Positions 1 to 8,575 are shown, counted from the first letter of the stretch. The stretch: 39,869 bases of DNA from an uncultured Bacteroidales bacterium (GCA_944325965.1 CALVCB010000015.1:1-39869), one strand, 5' to 3'. A program made the numbers and translations. Notes: a model not told the origin generated them from the letters alone.

Positions 1-2598
1 AAATACAAGCTTTCCGGCATGTTCAAGGAATGGTTCCTGGACTATTCCTCATACGTGATACTCCAGAGGGCCGTCCCTCATATCATCGACGGGCTGAAGC
101 CGGTGCAGAGGCGTGTCCTCCATGCAATGTACAGGAAAGATGACGGCCACTACACAAAGGTGGCCAACCTGGTGGGAGAGGCGATGCAGTTCCATCCGCA
201 CGGAGACGCCTCGATACTCGGCGCCCTGGTACAGCTGGGGCAGAAAAACCTCCTGATCGACTGTCAGGGGAACTGGGGGAACATAATCACAGGGGACCCG
301 AACGCTGCAGCCAGGTATATAGAGGCCAGACTCTCGAAATTCGCCAAGGAAGTAGTGTTCAACCCCAAGATCACCAATTGGATGACATCCTATGACGGAA
401 GGAACCAGGAACCGGTAGAGCTTCCGGTAAAGTATCCCCTGCTCCTTGCCCAAGGTGCCGAAGGCATCGCCGTAGGCCTTGCATCGAAAATCCTCCCGCA
501 CAACTTCAACGAACTGATAGACGCATCCATCGCCATATTGAAAGGCGAGGAATTCGAACTGCTGCCGGACTTCCCTACAGGAGGATATGCCGACTGCTCC
601 AAATACAACAACGGGCAGCGGGGCGGGACAGTGAAGGTCCGCGCAAAAATCGAAAAGATAGACAAGAACACCATCGCCATCACAGAAGTCCCATACGGGA
701 AGACTACGCACATGGTGATTGAGTCCATCATAAAGGCCAAGAATAAAGGGAAGATAAAGATAAAGAAGATCGATGACCTGACTACGGTCCAGGCCAATCT
801 GGTGATACACCTGCCGAACGATGTGTCTCCGGACAAGACCATAGATGCGCTCTATGCATTCACGGACTGCGAGGTCTCCATCTCACCGAACGCCTGCGTA
901 ATTGTAGACAACAAGCCGCAGTTTCTCAATGTCAAGGACATACTCGTCTACGACACAATGCATACCAAGGACCTGCTGGGACAGGAGCTGCAGATCAGAC
1001 TGGATGAGCTTGAGGCCGACTGGCACTATGGCTCACTGGAAAGGATCTTTTTCGAGAACAAGGTCTACAAGATCCTGGAAAAGGATTCCGGCAGCTGGGA
1101 AGAACAGCTGGACGAAGTGTTCGGCACGATGAAGACGTACCAGGGACTTCTCAAGAGGGGAATCGTCATGGAAGACATCGAGAAGCTGGTAGAAAAGCCT
1201 GTCAGGAAGATATCCAAGTTTGATGTAAAGGCACTGGACGAAAAGCTGAATGGGATAGAAGCTGAAATCGAAGAGGTTAAAAACCATCTGGAGCATCTCA
1301 CCGAATTCACCATCAACTACTTCAGGAACCTGAAAAAGAAATACGGGGCAGGCTTCCCGAGACAGACCGAGATAGTGAACTTCGAGTCCATCACCGTATC
1401 GCGCGTAGTAAACAACAACGCCAAGCTCTACGCCAACATGTCCGAAGGATTCGTCGGAATAAACCTGAAAAAGGAAGATAATGCAGAATTCGTCTGCGAC
1501 TGTTCGGACCTGTCGGAAATAATAGTGTTCCGCAAGGACGGCAAATACAGCGTAACGAAGGTGAGTGACAAGGCCTTCTTCGGGAAGGACCTCCTGTATG
1601 TCGGGCTTTTCGACAGGAATGACTCAAGGACAATCTACAACGCCATCTACCGGGACGGAAAAAGCAGCGTGACGTATGCCAAGCGGTTTGCCGTGACAAG
1701 TATCACAAGAGACAAAGAATACGACCTGACTACAGGTACTCCTGGCTCGGCCGTGCTCTGGTTCACGGCAAACGGGAACGGAGAGGCCGAGACAGTGCGC
1801 ATAAATCTCAGGCCGCGTCCGAAGCTGAAGAAGTCCTCTTTCGAATATGATTTCTCATCCCTTGCAATAAAGGGCAGGGCTTCCCGGGGGAATCTCGTAT
1901 CCAAGAATCCAATCCAGCGCATATACCTCAAATCAAAAGGGGTGTCCACTATCGGCGGGAAAGATATATGGTTCGACCAGGACATAAACAGGCTCAATGA
2001 AGACGGGAGGGGCCTTTATCTGGGACAGTTCAATACGGGAGAGCATATCCTGGCAATATTCAGTGACGGAACCTACTATACTACATCCTTTGACCTGAGC
2101 AACAGATACCAGGACAATCTTCTCAAGATTGAGAAACTTGACAGCGGGAAGACCTACACCGCAATATATTATGACGGAAATCAGGAATGTTTCTACATAA
2201 AGAGGTTCTCATTCGATGTGAGCGACAACACCCTGCAGTCATTCATCTCCGATGAAAAAGGGTCATACCTGGCAGCAGTCAGCGACGACAGGCATCCGCA
2301 GATAGAAATCGTTTTCGGAGGAAAGCATGAATACAGGCCGGCGGAGCATATTGATGCAGAGGAATTCATCGGAAAAAAAGGATTCCAGGCAAAAGGGAAG
2401 AAGGCAAGCCAGTACGAGATCAAAGAGATACGCTTCATCGAACCGCTTGAGAAACCGGAGGAAGACACAATCGAAACCGGGAGCGGGCTCAGCATAAGCT
2501 CGCTCCCGGAAGACGGGATAGACATGCCTGATAACAGCAACCCGGACAGGGCCGGAGAAATGGACGACGGGGATGACGAACAGCTCAGCCTGTTCTGA
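1..2598 (+). CDS. parC: DNA topoisomerase IV subunit A (ParC-like), 5' end outside the window
   Basis: This is the DNA-cleaving subunit of a type IIA topoisomerase, which acts with ParE to decatenate and relax the chromosome. The frame is open to the first base, and the codons before the Met at 19 (K-Y-K-L-S-G) are coding in style, so that Met is internal and the true start lies upstream. The breakage-reunion domain shows the HPHGD region and the AARYIEARL motif, whose Tyr (about residue 100 counted from 19) is the expected catalytic residue. A coiled-coil segment near 1230-1340 and a degenerate C-terminal beta-pinwheel follow. The tail is acidic and ends DDEQLSLF. Length and the divergent C-terminal half fit the Bacteroidota ParC-type protein better than GyrA, and I see no clear GyrA box. 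The next gene begins 37 nt downstream on the same strand. The ParC rather than GyrA assignment rests on overall resemblance. Confidence 0.9.
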   Translation, partial: KYKLSGMFKEWFLDYSSYVILQRAVPHIIDGLKPVQRRVLHAMYRKDDGHYTKVANLVGEAMQFHPHGDASILGALVQLGQKNLLIDCQGNWGNIITGDPNAAARYIEARLSKFAKEVVFNPKITNWMTSYDGRNQEPVELPVKYPLLLAQGAEGIAVGLASKILPHNFNELIDASIAILKGEEFELLPDFPTGGYADCSKYNNGQRGGTVKVRAKIEKIDKNTIAITEVPYGKTTHMVIESIIKAKNKGKIKIKKIDDLTTVQANLVIHLPNDVSPDKTIDALYAFTDCEVSISPNACVIVDNKPQFLNVKDILVYDTMHTKDLLGQELQIRLDELEADWHYGSLERIFFENKVYKILEKDSGSWEEQLDEVFGTMKTYQGLLKRGIVMEDIEKLVEKPVRKISKFDVKALDEKLNGIEAEIEEVKNHLEHLTEFTINYFRNLKKKYGAGFPRQTEIVNFESITVSRVVNNNAKLYANMSEGFVGINLKKEDNAEFVCDCSDLSEIIVFRKDGKYSVTKVSDKAFFGKDLLYVGLFDRNDSRTIYNAIYRDGKSSVTYAKRFAVTSITRDKEYDLTTGTPGSAVLWFTANGNGEAETVRINLRPRPKLKKSSFEYDFSSLAIKGRASRGNLVSKNPIQRIYLKSKGVSTIGGKDIWFDQDINRLNEDGRGLYLGQFNTGEHILAIFSDGTYYTTSFDLSNRYQDNLLKIEKLDSGKTYTAIYYDGNQECFYIKRFSFDVSDNTLQSFISDEKGSYLAAVSDDRHPQIEIVFGGKHEYRPAEHIDAEEFIGKKGFQAKGKKASQYEIKEIRFIEPLEKPEEDTIETGSGLSISSLPEDGIDMPDNSNPDRAGEMDDGDDEQLSLF

Positions 2599-2635
2599 TT
2601 GTCCTGAAATCAAATTCTGGAGCCGGGGACTTATC

Positions 2636-3607
2636 ATGATCATATCTCTGACAGGATTCATGGGATGCGGGAAAAGCAGCGTGGGGAAGGCACTCTCCAC
2701 ACTGCTTTCCTGCCCTTTCACAGACCTCGACGCATTCATTGAAGCCAAGGCAGGGAAAAGCATTCCGGACATATTCAGGACGGCGGGCGAGGATACCTTC
2801 CGGAGAATGGAGCTGGATGCCCTGGAAGAGATTACAGCGCTCTCCGAGGGAGAGGACAGGATATCTGTCCTCTCCCTCGGAGGAGGGACACTCACCGCCC
2901 CGGGATGCATATACTTGATAAAGGCCAGGACATTATGCATCTATCTCAGGGCAGGTATTGACACGCTCGTCGCCAACCTTGAAAAAGACCATGAGGACAG
3001 GCCCATGCTCAATACCCCGGAGACAGGACAGGAAGCCCTGCGCAGAAGAATTGAAACTCTGATGGAGCGCAGAAGGAAGGCGTATGAAGAAACCGCAGGG
3101 ACCGTCATAGACATCGACGGGAAACTCTATGGTGATGTAGCCCTGGAAATTGCCGAAAGGCTTGGCATGCTGCCGCCTCATCACGGGACTGCCGGGAACG
3201 GGCAACGGAAAAGGACAGTATGGGACCCCCTCCGGAAAAAGGAGGTCGCATTGACACCAGAAGAAGCGGTAAGGCAGTGGTGCATCAGCGAACTGCTCCA
3301 CGGACAGATGAAAATCCCGGTGCACATGATGATGAGCGAAACAGGGTTCAAGCTCGGAGGGAAACAGTTCAGGGCAGACATCCTTGTATACGACAGGGAG
3401 GCAAAGCCGCTGGCGGTCGTGGAGTGCAAGCGGCCTGAAACCAGCCTGGACCGCAAGGTCCTGGAGCAGGCGGTAAGATACAATATGGTATTGTCCGTCA
3501 AATACATCATCATCACCAACGGTACCCGGACAGTCATTTTCCGAAAGGGCCCCGGAGGGTACATGCCGGAGCAGTCGGCCCCGGATTATGAAGAAATGCT
3601 GAAATAA
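2636..3607 (+). CDS. aroK: Shikimate kinase fused to an HsdR-N-like PD-(D/E)xK domain
   Basis: Residues 1-175 are shikimate kinase, which phosphorylates shikimate in the chorismate pathway. They show Walker A GFMGCGKS (7-14), the DLDAFIE substrate motif (30-36), GGG (82-84) and the LID motif DRPML (121-125). Residues from about 190 to 323 match the stand-alone HsdR N-terminal-domain protein common in Bacteroidota. They contain the start RTVWDPLRKKEVALTPEE, then D248, E263-C-K265 and Q278-xxx-Y282, which together form a PD-(D/E)xK nuclease signature with a trailing QxxxY motif. A short polar linker (about 181-193) joins them and the frame is unbroken. I chose the ATG at 2636 because MIISLTGFMG is the natural shikimate kinase start. 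The earlier in-frame ATG at 2573 overlaps parC and adds an unrelated leader. The kinase call is firm. The role of the second domain is unknown. Confidence 0.92.
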   Translation: MIISLTGFMGCGKSSVGKALSTLLSCPFTDLDAFIEAKAGKSIPDIFRTAGEDTFRRMELDALEEITALSEGEDRISVLSLGGGTLTAPGCIYLIKARTLCIYLRAGIDTLVANLEKDHEDRPMLNTPETGQEALRRRIETLMERRRKAYEETAGTVIDIDGKLYGDVALEIAERLGMLPPHHGTAGNGQRKRTVWDPLRKKEVALTPEEAVRQWCISELLHGQMKIPVHMMMSETGFKLGGKQFRADILVYDREAKPLAVVECKRPETSLDRKVLEQAVRYNMVLSVKYIIITNGTRTVIFRKGPGGYMPEQSAPDYEEMLK

Positions 3608-3612
3608 ACTGC

Positions 3613-3620
3613 TAAATTTG
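3613..3620 (+). promoter_or_regulatory. Bacteroidota -7 promoter element for the cca operon
   Basis: TAAATTTG matches the Bacteroidota -7 consensus TAnnTTTG and lies 34 nt before the cca ATG, directly after the aroK-fusion stop. The matching -33 element is weak (no TTTG at about 20 nt upstream), so this is a probable but not strong promoter for cca-xer-hpf. Confidence 0.5.
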
Positions 3621-3654
3621 CACCCGGATTCAAGTTTAAACCCGGAACAGGAAT

Positions 3655-5166
3655 ATGAGCACCATCACAGAAGGATTTCTCGACCATAAAATATTCAACA
3701 TTGTATCGCAGGCAGCGGAAAAACTCGGAGTCAGGGCATTCGTCATCGGAGGCTATGTAAGGGACTGCTTCCTCGGGCGGCCCTGCAAAGACATAGACAT
3801 TGTAGCGGAGGGCAGCGGCATTGAACTGGCACAGGCTGTCGGGGAGGCCGTAAAGAGTAATGTATCAGTATTCAGGAATTTCGGTACGGCAATGCTGAAA
3901 TACCACGGGATGGAAGTCGAATTCGTGGGGGCCAGGAAAGAATCCTACCGGAGGGACTCGCGCAAGCCGATTGTCGAGGACGGTACACTCGAGGACGACC
4001 AGCTCAGACGCGACTTCACGATAAACGCCATGGCTCTGAGCCTGCAGAAAGAGGACTTCGGGGCACTGGTGGACCCGTTCGGAGGCATACGGGACCTGGC
4101 CGCCGGCATAATACGCACACCGCTCGACCCCGACACGACATACAGCGACGACCCTTTGAGGATGATAAGGGCGATACGGTTCGCGACAAAGCTCACGGAC
4201 GGGGAAAGGGTATTCAGGATTGTCCCCGAATCACTGGAATCCATCAGGAGGAACAGGGAGAGGATGTCGATATTGTCAAAGGAGAGGATTACTGAAGAGC
4301 TGAACAAGATACTCGTATGCAGGAAGCCGTCAATAGGATTCCGTCTCCTGGACGAGACCGGCCTTCTGGAATACATCCTGCCGCAGCTGACAAAGCTCAA
4401 GGGTGTTGAGACCGTCGAAGGCAAGGGCCACAAGGAAAACTTCAGCCATACGCTCGAAGTCGTGGACAATGTTGCAGCATACGAGACGGAGATGATTGCC
4501 GGGGGGAAACTGTTCAACTATGACTACGAGGACGGATCTGAAGTCCAGAGGCCGCGGACGGAACCCTACCTGTGGCTCCGGTGGGCGGCCCTGCTGCACG
4601 ACATCGCCAAGCCTGCCACCAAAAGGTACTCGCCGCAGACAGGCTGGACCTTCCACGGGCACGAGGTAGTCGGGGCCAGGATGGTGCCTAAGATTTTCCA
4701 GCAGATGAAACTGCCCCTGAATGAGAAAATGAAATACGTGCAGAAGCTCGTGAACCTGCACCTCAGGCCGATAGCCCTGGTGACAGAGGAGGTGACGGAT
4801 TCGGCTGTCAGGCGCCTGCTCTTCGATGCGGGGAACGGCATAGACGACCTAATGCTGCTGTGCAATGCGGACATCACGTCCAAGAACCCGAAGAAGGTAG
4901 AAAGGCTCCGGAAGAATTTTGAACTGGTCAGGCAGAAGCTCGCCGAGGTGGAAGCCAAGGACGCCATACGCAATTTCAAGAACCCTGTAACAGGCGAATA
5001 CATAATGGAAGTGTACGGCATACCGCCATGCAGGGAAATAGGCATCATTAAGGAATATGTGAAGAACGCCATCCTGGATGGGGTGATTGACAACCGGTTT
5101 GAAGACGCAGACAGGCTGATGAGAGAAAAGGCGGCCGAGCTCGGGTTCACGGAAAAATTATCATGA
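3655..5166 (+). CDS. cca: CCA tRNA nucleotidyltransferase with HD domain
   Basis: This class II nucleotidyltransferase adds or repairs the 3' CCA end of tRNAs in the cytoplasm. The head domain shows GGYVRD (32-37), with the metal-binding D46-I-D48, then RRDFTINAMA and DPLRMIRAIRFA. A C-terminal HD domain carries LLHDIAKP (about residue 315), followed by further conserved His and Asp residues. The length of 503 residues is normal for the HD-containing form. CCA-adding enzymes and poly(A) polymerases share this head, but GGYVRD and RRDFTINAM suit the tRNA enzyme and no other candidate is in the window. The tRNA-Leu in this window lacks an encoded CCA, so the activity is needed here. The stop overlaps the next start by 4 nt (ATGA), which indicates translational coupling. 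Confidence 0.93.
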   Translation: MSTITEGFLDHKIFNIVSQAAEKLGVRAFVIGGYVRDCFLGRPCKDIDIVAEGSGIELAQAVGEAVKSNVSVFRNFGTAMLKYHGMEVEFVGARKESYRRDSRKPIVEDGTLEDDQLRRDFTINAMALSLQKEDFGALVDPFGGIRDLAAGIIRTPLDPDTTYSDDPLRMIRAIRFATKLTDGERVFRIVPESLESIRRNRERMSILSKERITEELNKILVCRKPSIGFRLLDETGLLEYILPQLTKLKGVETVEGKGHKENFSHTLEVVDNVAAYETEMIAGGKLFNYDYEDGSEVQRPRTEPYLWLRWAALLHDIAKPATKRYSPQTGWTFHGHEVVGARMVPKIFQQMKLPLNEKMKYVQKLVNLHLRPIALVTEEVTDSAVRRLLFDAGNGIDDLMLLCNADITSKNPKKVERLRKNFELVRQKLAEVEAKDAIRNFKNPVTGEYIMEVYGIPPCREIGIIKEYVKNAILDGVIDNRFEDADRLMREKAAELGFTEKLS

Positions 5167-6260
5167 TACTGATGAATTCAGCTGACAAATACCTGGAATA
5201 CATATCCGTTGTCCGCAGGTACTCAAAGCGGACACAGGACATTTATTCCGGTGTGCTGAAGGAATTCACAAAATATGCGGTGCCGGAAGCCGGAAACCAG
5301 GACCAGATTACTGACGAGATGCTCAAGGAGGCCCTCACTCCTCTGGTTATCAGAGGCTATATAGTGGAGCTCCTCGAAACGAGGAAGATGAGTCCGCGTA
5401 CAGTCAACCTGCATATCTCCGTACTGAGCGGATTCTGCGGATTCCTGATGAAAAGAGGACTGCTGACATCAAACCCAGCCAGGTCGGTCCCGCGTCCCAA
5501 ACAGGAGAAACGGCTTCCGGTTTTCTACCGGAAAGAAGCCATGGCAGGATATTTCGCGGCAAGCGACATATTTGCTGGAGAGGATATCTCCCCCTCCCCC
5601 GATGAATTCATTCAGAAATATCTCGCACGGAACTACAGGCCGGGCTACAGGCCCGAGGGCGACCCCGTATATATAGAGATGTCGCGGCTTTCCGGGAAAC
5701 CGGAAAGATTCTCCGCATTGCTTTTCGAAAAACGGCTTAAAAGGGCCATCCTGTCCACGCTCTATTCCACCGGGATACGCCGGGCGGAGCTTGTGTCGCT
5801 GAAGCGGGGAAGCATTGATTTCAGCAGGCGCATCATGAAAGTCACGGGGAAAGGGGACAAAACGCGAGAAATTCCTCTGGTACCTTCTCTTTGTAAAGAA
5901 ATTTCATTATATTTACAAGCAGTTGAGGCGACAGGCTGTGGGAGCCGGAAGCTGGATATGCCGCTTTTCGTCACATCAAAGGGCACACCGATATATCCCG
6001 TATATGTAGACAGGGCGGTCAAAGGCGAGCTTGGAGAAGCGGAAGGTTTCACTGCAAGGAAGTCCCCCCATGTCCTGCGGCATACACTGGCCACAGAACT
6101 GCTTGAAGACGGGACAGACCTTAATACCATAAAAGAGCTTTTGGGGCATTCTTCACTTGCTGCCACCCAGGTATATACCCACAACTCGATCGCCAAACTC
6201 AAGAAAGTTTATGAAACTGCCCACCCACGGGCAAAAAGCGGAGGTAAACATGGAGATTAG
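5163..6260 (+). CDS. Xer-type tyrosine recombinase with an internal insertion
   Basis: This is a tyrosine site-specific recombinase of the XerC/XerD type, which resolves chromosome dimers at dif. An N-terminal SAM-like core-binding domain spans about residues 5-110. The catalytic domain has R206 (TGIR), K230 (TGKGDK), H303-xx-R306, H329 (LGHSS) and Y338 (QVYTH), so the active site is complete. At 365 residues it is longer than the usual 290-310. The excess lies between LPVFYRKEAM (about 118-127) and RAILSTLYSTGIR (about 194-206), where a segment of roughly 60 residues rich in Tyr, Pro and Arg is inserted. I chose the ATG at 5163 because it overlaps the cca stop; a second in-frame ATG lies at 5172. 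Housekeeping neighbours and a missing excisionase argue for a chromosomal Xer rather than a mobile integrase. I cannot decide XerC versus XerD. Confidence 0.88.
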   Translation: MILMNSADKYLEYISVVRRYSKRTQDIYSGVLKEFTKYAVPEAGNQDQITDEMLKEALTPLVIRGYIVELLETRKMSPRTVNLHISVLSGFCGFLMKRGLLTSNPARSVPRPKQEKRLPVFYRKEAMAGYFAASDIFAGEDISPSPDEFIQKYLARNYRPGYRPEGDPVYIEMSRLSGKPERFSALLFEKRLKRAILSTLYSTGIRRAELVSLKRGSIDFSRRIMKVTGKGDKTREIPLVPSLCKEISLYLQAVEATGCGSRKLDMPLFVTSKGTPIYPVYVDRAVKGELGEAEGFTARKSPHVLRHTLATELLEDGTDLNTIKELLGHSSLAATQVYTHNSIAKLKKVYETAHPRAKSGGKHGD

Positions 6261-6540
6261 AATTCAATCCATCAAGTTCAACGCAGACCAGAAGCTCCTT
6301 GACTTCGTAGAGAAGAAAGTCTCGAAGCTGGAGAAGTTCCACGACGGAATCATTGGAGTAGATGTGGCTCTTTCATTACTGGCGGAACACCAGAACAAGA
6401 ACGTAAAGGTACATGTGCAGATTCCTGGCAATGACCTGGTAATCGAAAGGAACGCAAAGACATTCGAGGACGCATTGGTAGACTGTGTGGATATCCTCAA
6501 AGACAAACTGGTAAGGGCAAAGGAGAAAAGGAACAGTTAA
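6250..6540 (+). CDS. hpf: Short-form ribosome hibernation promoting factor
   Basis: This 96-residue protein of the HPF/YfiA (S30AE) family binds the 30S decoding region and helps form inactive 100S ribosomes in slow growth. The sequence starts MEIRIQSIKFNAD, followed by a Lys-rich helix (VEKKVSKLEKF) and the conserved NDLVIERNAKTFEDALVD stretch. A second basic helix ends the protein, and the long-form C-terminal dimerisation domain is absent. An in-frame ATG at 6157 would extend the frame into the Xer gene. The ATG at 6250 is preferred because it follows a purine-rich GGAGG-like run (6240-6244) and gives the canonical N-terminus. It overlaps the end of the recombinase gene by 11 nt. Confidence 0.92.
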   Translation: MEIRIQSIKFNADQKLLDFVEKKVSKLEKFHDGIIGVDVALSLLAEHQNKNVKVHVQIPGNDLVIERNAKTFEDALVDCVDILKDKLVRAKEKRNS

Positions 6541-6560
6541 AATACGGACATAAAACATGA

Positions 6561-6596
6561 AAGCGGGCGGACCGGTAATTGCAGGTCCGCCCGCTT
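6561..6596. terminator. Convergent (bidirectional) hairpin terminator
   Basis: A perfect 13-bp stem (AAGCGGGCGGACC at 6561-6573 with its complement at 6584-6596) has a 10-nt loop. It lies 20 nt after the hpf stop and 19 nt after the end of the minus-strand dehydrogenase gene. The minus-strand 3' side is followed by a T-rich run, so it can end transcription from both sides. Confidence 0.85.
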
Positions 6597-6615
6597 ATTG
6601 TATATGCCGGGCAGT

Positions 6616-7545
6616 CTACCATCCGGCCGCGATATTTTCCGCTATCTTCTCCACAAGACGCTCCCGGGCCTCCACCGAAGCCCACGCAATATGCGGGGAC
6701 AGTATCAGGCGATCCTTATGCACCGCCTTCATAAGAGGACTGTCCCCAGGAAGGGGCTCGGAAGTGAAAACATCCAGGGCGGCACCTGCAATCCACCCGT
6801 TGTCAACGGCTTCAGCCAGGGCCTGCTCATCCACAATCCCGCCCCTGCCCATGTTCACAATGACAGCTGAAGGCTTCATCATACGGAGCTGTTCCATGCC
6901 TATCAGACCTGCTGTACGGGAATTATAAGGCGCATGTATGGAAACAATGTCGGACTCCGACATCAGCTTCTCAAGCGATATGCTCGGATAGTCCGTATTG
7001 TGCGATGTGCCGGAAGTCGAAAAGTAGCTGACCTTCATCCCGAAGGCATCCGCCACTTTTGCCACCCTGGTGCCGATGTTGCCCATGCCGACAATCCCCA
7101 TCCTCTTGCCGGCAAGCTCACAGTACGGTACGGAAACATCAGTGAAAAGCCCGCTACGGCTGTATTTACCGGACTTTACGCTGTTGTCAAAATACGTGCT
7201 TCTCCCCACAAGCGCAAGGATATGCATGAACGTGGTCTGCACCACTGAATCCGTAGAGTATCCGGCCACGTTCCTGACTGGGATGCCCTTGGACGCAGCG
7301 TATTCTATGTCAATATTGTTCACCCCGGTGGCAGCCTCGCATATCAGCTTCAGGCGAGGGGCTGCATCAATCAGCTCAGGTGTGACCTTAACTTTATTGA
7401 CAATGAGCACTTCACAGTCCCGGACACGCTCCAGCGCCTCCTGCGGATCAGATGTGTCATAGCAGACAAGCTGCCCGAGTTCCTGTATAGGAGCTAATGA
7501 AATGTCGCTTCCGACAGTGGCAGCATCGAGAAAAACTATCTTCAT
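6616..7545 (-). CDS. D-2-hydroxyacid dehydrogenase (NAD-dependent)
   Basis: This is a cytosolic NAD(P)-dependent oxidoreductase of the D-isomer 2-hydroxyacid dehydrogenase family, which interconverts 2-hydroxy and 2-oxo acids. The Rossmann dinucleotide motif is GIVGMGNIG (150-158). The catalytic triad is R234 (NMGRGG), E263 (TSEP) and H285 (SPHIAW). At 309 residues it has the usual length for the glycerate/hydroxypyruvate reductase-like branch. No ACT or other regulatory domain is present, which argues against a SerA-type phosphoglycerate dehydrogenase. The ATG at 7545 gives MKIVFLDAAT; the frame can be extended only two codons further, to a TTG. It is a single-gene unit, convergent with hpf. 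The exact substrate cannot be read from the sequence. Confidence 0.88.
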   Translation of the reverse strand: MKIVFLDAATVGSDISLAPIQELGQLVCYDTSDPQEALERVRDCEVLIVNKVKVTPELIDAAPRLKLICEAATGVNNIDIEYAASKGIPVRNVAGYSTDSVVQTTFMHILALVGRSTYFDNSVKSGKYSRSGLFTDVSVPYCELAGKRMGIVGMGNIGTRVAKVADAFGMKVSYFSTSGTSHNTDYPSISLEKLMSESDIVSIHAPYNSRTAGLIGMEQLRMMKPSAVIVNMGRGGIVDEQALAEAVDNGWIAGAALDVFTSEPLPGDSPLMKAVHKDRLILSPHIAWASVEARERLVEKIAENIAAGW

Positions 7546-7627
7546 CTTCAATGGAAATTATACCGAAAATAAATACTGGTGCAATCAGAATATCATCATC
7601 CAGGAAGGCCCGCCCCCTGAAAAGTAA

Positions 7628-7660
7628 AAGAGGATGGACCTGCTTCAGGAACATCCTCTT
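7628..7660 (-). terminator. Terminator of the tRNA-Leu gene
   Basis: A 9-bp stem (7628-7636 with 7652-7660, AAGAGGATG and its complement) encloses a smaller CCTG/CAGG hairpin. On the minus strand it is followed by TTTTACTTTT. It begins 6 nt after the tRNA 3' end. Confidence 0.8.
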
Positions 7661-7665
7661 AAACG

Positions 7666-7749
7666 TGCGCAGGATCAGAGTCGAACTGACACGCCATTTC
7701 TGGCACTACCTCCTGAGAGTAGCGCGTCTACCAATTTCGCCACCTGCGC
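7666..7749 (-). tRNA. tRNA-Leu (anticodon CAG)
   Basis: This 84-nt class II tRNA has acceptor arms GCGCAGG and CCTGCGC with discriminator A. The D-arm contains the GGTAGA run, and the anticodon stem CTACT/GGTAG has loop CTCAGGA, giving anticodon CAG for Leu codon CUG. A long variable arm (TGCCAGAAATGGCG region) is as expected for Leu. The T-arm is TCAGTTCGACTCTGA. The 3' CCA is not encoded, so the Cca enzyme in this window must add it. Confidence 0.93.
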
Positions 7750-7762
7750 CTCAAAAGTGGTG

Positions 7763-7794
7763 CAAAGATATAAAAGGTTTTTGAATTACGAACT
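7763..7794 (-). promoter_or_regulatory. Promoter of tRNA-Leu
   Basis: On the minus strand TATCTTTG (7763-7770) is an exact match to the -7 consensus TAnnTTTG. It ends 14 nt before the mature tRNA 5' end, so the expected start would fall just upstream of the tRNA. The -33 position (7791-7794, AGTT) is a poor match to TTTG. Confidence 0.65.
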
Positions 7795-7801
7795 ATTTTT
7801 T

Positions 7802-8572
7802 TCAAATTATTACATCAAAGGAAATCGTGGTCTCCCAATCGTTGACCTTGAATATGACATCGGTCTTGACGTAATCTATCTCAACCTCAACATCCTCAAG
7901 GTCCTTGGCAGTCCAGTCATAGCCGCTTTCCATGATATATTCCCCCAGGGCGAACTCCCTGAGCGTATTCCCTTCCTCGGATATGACCAAAGCCAGGGAA
8001 GAATCGTGCTGTCTGGGAATCCTGACAGTGCATATCCCGTCCCGGTCAAGGGCCGGGGAGTATTCGAACTTCCCGCGGATTATCTCCCCGTCCCAGGCGT
8101 ATCCGCATGCATCTCCCCTGACAGACAGAGAATACGGATATTCCCCTTCAGTCCTGATATCTATAGTGACCTTGCAGTAGGATTTGTGCAGGCCTGCGGC
8201 CAGGGATACGGACTCAGCGTCCGTATCAATCCTTTCCGTCTGCAGATACAGTTCAGGGAACTGCTCCCCTTCATCTACCTTAAAACCCGCAGCTGTCAGC
8301 CCACTTTCCTTCCACCCGCTGTAGATATCCACCGTAGTGGAAACCCTCCTGACCCTGAACACGTACGGTTCGCTGTACCTTACGGCCGGTATCTCATCTT
8401 CAAGGACCACATCCCCATCCGTCAGGACAAGTATGTCCGAAACCGCATGGGCCTCCCGGTCCATCCCGGAAAGATCAACCATTATGGTACACGGACACAA
8501 GGTCCTGTCTTCCTTTATGGAGCATCCGGCCAGCATCATGACCATGATGATATGGAATACGGTTCTCTTCAT
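7802..8572 (-). CDS. FimB/Mfa2-family fimbrial anchor lipoprotein
   Basis: This appears to be the lipid-anchored base of a Bacteroidales type V-like fimbria, which holds the fimbria in the outer membrane and limits its length. The signal peptide ends in a lipobox, MMLAGC, with Cys17 as the acylation site. The mature N-terminus CSIKEDRTLCPC has the Cys-rich pattern (C-x(7)-C-P-C) seen in Mfa2-like proteins, followed by beta-strand-rich sequence with no catalytic motif. The 256 residues are slightly shorter than typical Mfa2. The gene starts 3 nt after the fimbrillin stop, and the subunit-then-anchor order matches known fim/mfa operons. I call the family from the N-terminal pattern and the context; the rest is divergent. 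Confidence 0.75.
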   Translation of the reverse strand: MKRTVFHIIMVMMLAGCSIKEDRTLCPCTIMVDLSGMDREAHAVSDILVLTDGDVVLEDEIPAVRYSEPYVFRVRRVSTTVDIYSGWKESGLTAAGFKVDEGEQFPELYLQTERIDTDAESVSLAAGLHKSYCKVTIDIRTEGEYPYSLSVRGDACGYAWDGEIIRGKFEYSPALDRDGICTVRIPRQHDSSLALVISEEGNTLREFALGEYIMESGYDWTAKDLEDVEVEIDYVKTDVIFKVNDWETTISFDVII

Positions 8573-8575
8573 AAA

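Noticed and set aside
49..810. Long minus-strand open frame opposite parC
   Set aside because: It is a shadow of the clear ParC frame on the + strand and shows no protein-like motifs or start context.
3180..3607. A type I restriction locus suggested by the HsdR-N-like domain
   Set aside because: No HsdM, HsdS or helicase motor is present, and the domain is part of the shikimate kinase frame. This is not a restriction-modification system.
5163..6260. The tyrosine recombinase as the integrase of a mobile element
   Set aside because: It is embedded and translationally coupled between cca and hpf, with no attachment-site repeats, excisionase or transfer genes around it. The tRNA-Leu nearby shows no duplicated 3' end.
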